This document shows positions 58,101 to 64,000 of a DNA stretch of 64,000 nucleotides, piece after piece. The notes beneath the pieces were generated by a model. That model searched no databases. It was not told the DNA's origin and saw only the letters and a program-made list of their open reading frames with translations. Origin of the DNA: Trebouxia sp. TZW2008 (lineage: Eukaryota > Chlorophyta > Trebouxiophyceae > Trebouxiales > Trebouxiaceae); NCBI GenBank assembly GCA_002118135.1, contig BDIU01000188.1, forward strand, positions 62,001 to 126,000. Reading direction: 5' to 3'. Position 1 is the first letter of the stretch; the number at the start of each line of letters is the position of its first letter. The translations under genes were made by a program, and so were the position numbers.

Positions 58101-61100
58101 TTTTGGCAGCTCTGCTGCCCCTGCAAGCAGTCAGGCTGCTGCTTCCAGCAGCAAGAAGTCTTCTTCCAAGAGCAAGGTGTCTAAGGCAAGCAGGGAGTCC
58201 GACAGATCTCACAAGGAACCTGAAAGCGCCAATGGGTTCCCTAGCATCAGACCCCCTTCCTCAATCAGCGCCCTTGGACCCGCTAGGGTCGGACGCGCTG
58301 CCCTACGCAGTGGGCCTGTGTTCAACAACACAGCGGCTGGCAGGAGCATCAACTTGCAGAAAATGCTGGACGCCTGCCAGGTGAGGATTGCCATCTGATG
58401 CAAACTTATCACACCCTACCAGTGCCTTCTGTGATGCATTCTAGAGGCAAATAGCCTTTGGGCTGCTGAAACACACTGCAGCAGCAGAGGTGAGGGCTGC
58501 CATCTGATGCAAACTGTTCACATGCTACCAGTGCCTTCTGTGATGCTTTCTAGTGGCGAATGTCCTTTGAGCTGCTGCAACACACTGCAGCAGCAAAAAC
58601 TCAACAGAGATGCAGCTTATGCTGATATAACACACCTGAGCATTCTGCCATTGCAATCTTTGCATCTTCTTGAACAACATGACATCTTGTCTTCCCCTGA
58701 TTGTGAACAAGGTTGGTGCGCTGAGCACATGCATTGGAACCATGCGTACATTTTGCTTGCATACTGGTCTCCTACATTGCAATTGCCTTACGACAAGCAT
58801 AGTGGCCCCAACTTAGCAGTGATTTCTCTTTTGTACTGATTGCTTTGGTGACCAAGAGAAGTCCTGTTATAACGATTTGTCCTTACTCAGAGGTACCACT
58901 GTACCAGCAAGGGCCAGCAAAACACCAGCAAGGGACCAAAATGATTCCCAATTGCACTGTCCTCAAATTCAGAATGCCCTTATATCCAGTGTTTTTCCAG
59001 TGAGAAGTCAATGTAGTGGGCTGACAAGTGGTGTCTGCTTCCAGGAGGTGCCAGTTTACAAGAAGGCGCAGTCAGACTCACGCTTTGAGGTGACTCCCTT
59101 CAGCTCGAGTTGGAGATGGCTCAAGGATGAAAAGCTGCGGCTGTTGTCATCAGCTGGGGCCACTGCCAGAGTCTACTGGTAAGGTTAACTGTCTTTCATT
59201 CATTTAATTTCAATCACTCTGAATGTGTGCAAGGCAGGCCCAGCGAGGTACGCACTGGAGCAATCAACTGTCTCCATCCAGTTTGATCCTGTGCTGTTCT
59301 AAATGACATCAATTGTGCATGAAGGGAGGTGAGGTCCTTATAGCGGTTGTGGGCCAAGTGTCTCTGGGTTTGCCCCTAGCCTTTGTATCTGGCAATTGCA
59401 CAAACATACACTGGGAAGGCTTGTCTTTGAAGGAGCGTTTAGTCTCAAAGCTGACTTATTCAGCACAGTCATCTGCAAGGACATGTGAGTGCAGTCTCAG
59501 TCACTTCAAAGGGATGCATGAACTACTGCCAGAGTCTATTGCTAGGCCCTTTTGTACTGTCAGAGGCGTTGACTCTGGCATTGAAGTTTATTCAGCACAG
59601 AGATTTGGAAGCCATTGCAGGTGCGCTGTCAGTGACGGCCACTTCTCATATCTACTTGTAGGCTCACTTGTCTTTTGCATCAAACGAAGTCATCTGCAAA
59701 ATGTTGTTGGTGCATGGCAGTGTGAGTCACTTTGCACGGACACAGGAGCCCCTGCCAAGGTCTATTGATGAGGTCACTTGTCTTTCTAGAAGCTCTGGCG
59801 CTGCAGCGCTGAGTCATGCCCCTACAAACAGGCATGTTTGGCTATGCAATCACCCTTGCCCCCCCCCCCGCCCCCCTTGGCCATGCCTGTAACGTTTGTC
59901 TGTTGACTGCTGAAAGGGATAGCTGTCCTATACAGTACACATATTGACAACTCGATGTAAGGATAACTTTCTTAACCAATGCAATCTTTATATCCATACT
60001 TTACTGTAAAAAGCGTTTTGTATTCACAGGGCCGAAGAGGTTTTGCCATCTGGAGCTGCACGCAAGGCCATCAGAGTGGCAGTGAAGCGCTTCCACAGCG
60101 CAAGCGAGGCAAATGTCAAGCAGGAGGAGCAGATGGTGAGCAAGTTCAGTGGCAGGCCCTGCACAGTGCCCTTCCATGGCCTCTTCTGGGATCCAGAGAC
60201 ATCAGCTTCAGCTGTGACTGATGCGCCTAAGGCTTGTGCCAACCTGCTCATGGGGTGAGATCTCTGATACATCATTTTCTCTTTTTAAGGACACTCGGTT
60301 TAAGGACATTCTCAGTGTGAGAACAATTCAAATGTTACCCAGTCACTGCATTGTGGGTGCATTGGCACCTCTGAACAAGAACAATTTGAGACGAGGACAA
60401 CTTGGGAACCAAAGCATTCGTTACCACAAGAAGTCATTGTACATGTATGCTGTTCTGTTTTGCCGTCTGAAAATGACTGTCATGACACTGATGGCATGAC
60501 CACTGAGACGATGTGTTCTTGTAAAGCTTGTGCACCTGTCCCAGTTGCAAGCCAACAACTAGCATGGGATACCCCTTCACAACAGGACCCATTGCAAATG
60601 CAAAGCAACATGTAAAAACCAAAAAGGGAAAGCACAGCCATTGAACTGTGTGATTTGAACCAGGGTCACTTGCATGAGAGGCCATTTATGTTTGTATCTT
60701 GTGGTTCTGAAGCTGTTGTAGGGGTAGGATCCCAGCTCGCACATGCAACCCTTCTTGCTGGCGCTGTGTTCTGGCCTGCCACAAGTCATGCTATAGGCAC
60801 CATGACATGAGCACGGCTGTGTAGCAATGAGATGATCGGGCTTGCGCTGCAGATGCAGACCGCAATAATAATGTCAACAACATCGATTACACATGCCAGC
60901 ACATGAGCTGGGTGTGTCAATAGAGTCATTTTTGACTGGTCATGGTACTGAGGCTGCTATTGTCGGTTGCAGGATTGCGCATGGAAAGGACTTGGGCAGC
61001 ATCTGTAAGAGCCTGTATAGGGGAGCAATGTCAGATGACACATCAGCAGCTGAGCTCAATGCCATCAAAGCCTGGACTTGCCATTTTGCTATGCATGTGC

Positions 61101-63238
61101 TTCATGGCCTAGCAGTGGTACGCAGCCCGTCCTGGTCACCTGTTGCTCGACAGCCACATTGCTCTATGCTCACTTACTCACTTTTGCACATGCTTGCTCA
61201 CTCACTTCATCATGAACTCAACTACTTGTTCGCTCACTTCACTCATTCACTCACTCATTCATTCAATTCCTGGCCCACTCACTCGGTCAATCGCTCACTC
61301 ACTCGCTTGATCGTTCAATTGCTATAGCTGTACTTTGGAAGGCATTTGAGACTGGCACAGAACTGCAGCGCCAGTAATGGCGATAGCAGGCACGTAAGCT
61401 AGATCAGGTTGCAAAGGATAGTTGCACTATTTCCTCTCATGCCTGATGGTATGATGTCCGATGTTGAAGAATTGGCCTTTGCGCATTTGTAGAGTGTGTG
61501 CTGAATTTTGCAGGCCTTCTCAGATCTGCACACGACTACAGCGCATTGCGACCTGAAGCCCAACAATGTCATGGTCTACATAGAGGATGGGTTTGTGCAG
61601 CTGAAGATTGTGGACTGGGCTAGTAGCTGCAGCATCACTGGAGGTAATTGTCTCAGGCAATCTGCTGCCGGCAGGCGTTTGTGTGCAAGCGTGTGACATT
61701 GATACACAACAAGTCTGAGCGTACAGGATTTCAAAAAACCCTGGAAATCCTTTGAATTTTTGTCCAGAGGAGTTCAGTAGGCTACAGGGTTCTAGGGTGT
61801 CTTTGTGCTTTGCATCAGAGGGTTTTAGATCCTGCCTGAATTAACGCTGGGGCAAAGCAATAGTAGGGGTCCAGACAGCAGCAGTTGTCGTCTTCAAGCA
61901 GCGTGCTTGCAACTTGATGGGCTTCCCTGCAGCTGTTGCATCACACTGCTCTGCGGCTGCTCTGTGCAAAATGTGCAGTAGGTTTTATGTATGCATGTTT
62001 TTTGCGACCCAGAGCAACCATATGCTTATGTTGTTCAGCTTGGCTCTCATTGCCAGGCATATCTTCTTTTTGTTTCTAAACGTGTGCTAGACTGGCATAT
62101 CAGCGACGTAAATTTTGGTAACTTTTTGAATCAGTGCACACTTGGCTCAAGCTGCTCAATGTCTCATGTACTCAGTCCAAAATGGCCTAAAGATGATATG
62201 CAGGTGATTCTTGCCGTTGTGTCACACATGCAGTCAGACCCATTCACTGACTAACGCATCTTGAACACGTCTTCTTCTTGTCTGCAGATCCAAAGTGCCG
62301 TGGCAACTATACCATACAGTATGCTCCGCCTGAGTTGATCAAGACAGTGGTCAGTGGTGCTGAGTTCCCACCAGTCGTCCCTGGTGATGTCTGGGCTTTG
62401 GGTGTCATGTTCCATCAGATGCTGACGGCTCCCAACCAAGAGGGAAGCCTCTTTTTGACTGACGTGACAACCTTGGTGTCAGTCGCAGCAGCAGGAGATC
62501 CAGAGAAGCTTGATGAGGCTGTGCATGCAATTGTGGACCCAGCTCAAGAGGCATGGGTGAGGCTCTATGACTGTACAGTTGGCATCCCATCGTCTGGTCC
62601 AAGTGGATGACTTGCAGGCATGAACATGAGGCGCTGTGCTGCAACTGAGTCGTTTCTGCTTGCCAAACAACTTAGCTGTGTATGTCCTGCAACCCACCAT
62701 GGCTCATATGCGCAAGCGTGTTGCTTTGATCATTGCATTACAGTGATCCCTCTGTGTGCCCTTCAGCCCACTGTTGCATGTATACAAGAATGAACTGTGT
62801 TAATCATATCTTCTGCAAGTCAGTCCTCCGTTGGTGTTGCCCAGCCTAACATCAGCAATTCACATGGCATGTGTGCTTGCTTTGAAAATTTGCTGTGTAT
62901 GAGTGCTGCAGGGGTTAAGCTGTACACGTGCACAATCATGAGTGACGAAAGACACGTTGTACCTGCAGGGTCAGCTTCACCCAGGCCTTGTCAGTACAGA
63001 CAGATCTCAGAGCGCTGTTCCAAATCAGTTGCAGACGTTGCAACATGCTACGGACTTCACATCAGATCCTGTGTCAACAGCAAAATTGGCAGACATCTGC
63101 TGCTTGCTGGCTCAGCTGTGTCATCCAGACATGACCCAGCGCATTTCAGCTGCTACAGTTGCTGACATTTCATGGCTCAGAGATGCAGCAACAAAGCCGC
63201 TTGCAAGCTGTCCTGAAGCTGTAGATCTAGGAATGTAG
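52147..63238 (+). CDS. Membrane-anchored atypical kinase, right paralogue (intact)
   Basis: Thirteen exons keep phase and give 1573 residues: 52147-52233, 52308-52376, 52457-52588, 53494-55074, 55379-55513, 56071-56325, 57091-58380, 59045-59178, 60030-60254, 60973-61117, 61514-61643, 62288-62556 and 62969-63238. Residues 1-96 are short unfamiliar exons (WLKMPLKGLPGQK). The fourth exon has hydrophobic segments near 186-211, 391-408, 418-436 and 441-457, with Cys/Lys/Ser helical repeats (ISRCKS.LSQL) between. A Ser/Ala/Pro/Lys-rich linker follows (about 624-1183). The C-terminal 390 residues form a kinase domain: VAVKRF lysine, HCDLKPNN loop, DWA for DFG, YAPPE, GDVWALGVMFHQML. The Gly-rich loop is not evident. 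Catalytic Lys/Asp/Asn/Asp remain, so activity is possible. The substrate and membrane are unknown. Confidence 0.75.
52960..53493 (+). repeat. ~90-130-bp tandem copies of the acceptor and start of exon 4
   Basis: Copies near 52984, 53085, 53172, 53301 and 53400 precede the genuine boundary at 53494. Most read 'gctgtgcatgcag', then 'gctgaggcgctgggcaatca', then 'ccctgcca'. The left paralogue has the same kind of array, so it began before or expanded after the duplication. Confidence 0.82.
54020..54170 (+). repeat. 60-bp coding repeat inside exon 4
   Basis: 'attgctatctctagatgcaag' and 'cccagct..ag' recur about 60 bp apart, two clear and one weaker unit. They encode the ISRCKS.LSQL helical repeats between the first and second membrane segments. 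Confidence 0.8.
55830..55985 (+). repeat. Decayed copy of exon 6, right paralogue
   Basis: It repeats 'tgtgag.acttctccat..ccatcaccctcatct' and 'cccccatcattca' of exon 6 (56071-56325), with a stop. The left paralogue lacks exon 6 altogether. Confidence 0.8.
56393..57030 (+). mobile_element. Decayed LINE 3'-end fragment in intron 6, right paralogue
   Basis: The frame reads ADRHCPFYPGQSFGDELHVVFEC, retaining the GDE.H...F.C core of the LINE zinc motif but lacking the first C-x2-C pair. The DNA end ('gtgatcagcct', then 'ggctggc', then CTCTCTCTC) matches the 13-kb LINE, so it is the same family. The left paralogue lacks it at this place. Confidence 0.72.
59178..59290 (-). mobile_element. SINE-like element in intron 8, right paralogue
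   Basis: The reverse complement shares 'tggagacagttgattgct' and 'cgctgggcctgcc' and an AATGAATG tail with the 14844-14969 element. It lies right after the exon 8 donor. Confidence 0.72.
61160..61325 (+). repeat. (CACT)n microsatellite in intron 10 of right paralogue
   Basis: A tract of cact/catt/cgct tetranucleotides matches the (GAGT)n tract of the left paralogue in position and orientation relative to the gene. Confidence 0.92.
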
Positions 63239-64000
63239 CGCAACACGGTGCTGTGAACAAAAGACTGAACATGGCTCTTCAGCCAATGCGCCACTGATTG
63301 GTTCACGAACCATCTAAATGGTTTTGATCTATTGCTGATCCTTTAGCACTGACCAGCAAACTGTGACACTGTTTCGCCTCAAATGCATATGCTGTGTATG
63401 TCAGAGACACCCAACAATCCAAGATCCAGCTGTTGTTCAATAGCTCTCCATGTCAGGACCTGATGCATCACTTTTACGTTCAAAGCGTAATACATATGCC
63501 ATGACAGCTGTAGACCGGTCTGCAGTGCTTCATTGCGTTCGCTATCTTGCCCAGCATGAGCAGAGCATGGACAGCCCAGAGTCTCCAGTAGGACAGAACA
63601 TGCAGGTGTTTGTAAGCTGACTCTACTCAAGCTGATATTCTTTGCATTTGATCAAATGATCAGGCCTTGCTGCTCTACATCTTGCATGCAATTGTCATGA
63701 GATTGAAGCTCCTGTGATTTCCTTCCAGGGCACCCTTGCAAGACACACTCAAACTGTGTCCAAGCGCAATCCCTCAAAGCTGACATGACATGCCACACAC
63801 ATTTCTGTATCTTGTCCTCAAGGCAAGGCAGTGCCCCAGTCTACCAATGAAGCTGTGGATAGAGAACTGGAAACTGTCGGTGCCATGGCACTGGCACACT
63901 GTGTGAGAGCTGCTGTTCCTTGAAGCAGCCTAAGCCCACTGGGGCTGTCTGAAGCTCTGGTCTACAGCATCCCAGGCATCGTTCATGCCTTGTGACCGCA
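63239..64000. other. Downstream region to window end
   Basis: It holds the 3' UTR of the right kinase paralogue. A short open stretch from ATG 63501 (MTAVDRSAVLHCVRYLAQ) ends at a GT near 63605 and might be a first exon of a gene leaving the window, but nothing supports it further. Confidence 0.3.

Noticed and set aside
63501..63607. Possible first exon of a further gene
   Set aside because: Only about 35 codons followed by a weak GT; no second exon could be joined before the window ends.
1..64000. tRNA, rRNA or other structured RNA genes
   Set aside because: No segment with a T-loop 'ggttcga' in a tRNA-like context was found by eye. The 'ggttcgagccc' at 33286 is inside a kinase exon. A covariance-model scan would decide.

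Overview
The window is nuclear DNA of a eukaryote, most likely a green alga (chlorophyte, possibly Trebouxiophyceae). Every gene is split by spliceosomal introns, about 75 inferred. Several products are chloroplast proteins of the green lineage: a fibrillin, an RH58-type helicase, a state-transition kinase and an octotricopeptide-type protein. Pantothenate synthetase and the 2H phosphoesterase look plant-like, and TGTAA motifs lie just after some stop codons. I cannot name the species.

Layout, left to right. 0.2-3.1 kb (+): Rab geranylgeranyltransferase beta subunit. 3.4-10.8 kb (-): chloroplast DEAD-box helicase. 11.2-12.5 kb (+): plastid fibrillin. 12.7-18.0 kb (+): 2H phosphoesterase-like protein with retroelement pieces in its introns. 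19.4-20.7 kb (-): OPR-repeat protein. 21.7-23.9 kb (-): pantothenate synthetase, divergent from uL29 (RPL35, +, 24.1-25.5 kb). 26.3-26.9 kb (-): small chloroplast-type protein, divergent from a CCDC24-like coiled-coil protein (+, 27.2-29.5 kb). 30.1-35.2 kb (+): STN7/STN8-family thylakoid kinase. 36.4-39.8 kb (+): acidic-repeat protein of unknown function. 40.2-50.2 kb (-) and 52.1-63.2 kb (+): two paralogous, head-to-head genes for very large membrane-anchored proteins ending in an atypical kinase domain. They form a 23-kb inverted duplication with a 1.9-kb spacer.

The strongest unexpected signal is architectural. In many genes the introns hold tandem, decayed copies of the neighbouring exon together with its splice site (periods about 136, 138, 150, 175 and 208 bp). 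Usually only one copy is complete enough to join the reading frame. The RH58-like gene shows this at seven of its nine exons, and the 2H gene, the STN-type kinase and the kinase pair show it too. The genes are otherwise ordinary housekeeping and plastid genes and do not form a pathway cluster. The other notable system is the divergent kinase pair, whose domain order (short N-terminal exons, four membrane segments, long Ser/Ala/Pro-rich linker, kinase domain with HCD and DWA motifs) I do not recognise.

Exon boundaries were set by hand from GT/GC-AG sites, reading-frame phase and remembered family sequence. No alignment or transcript evidence was available.
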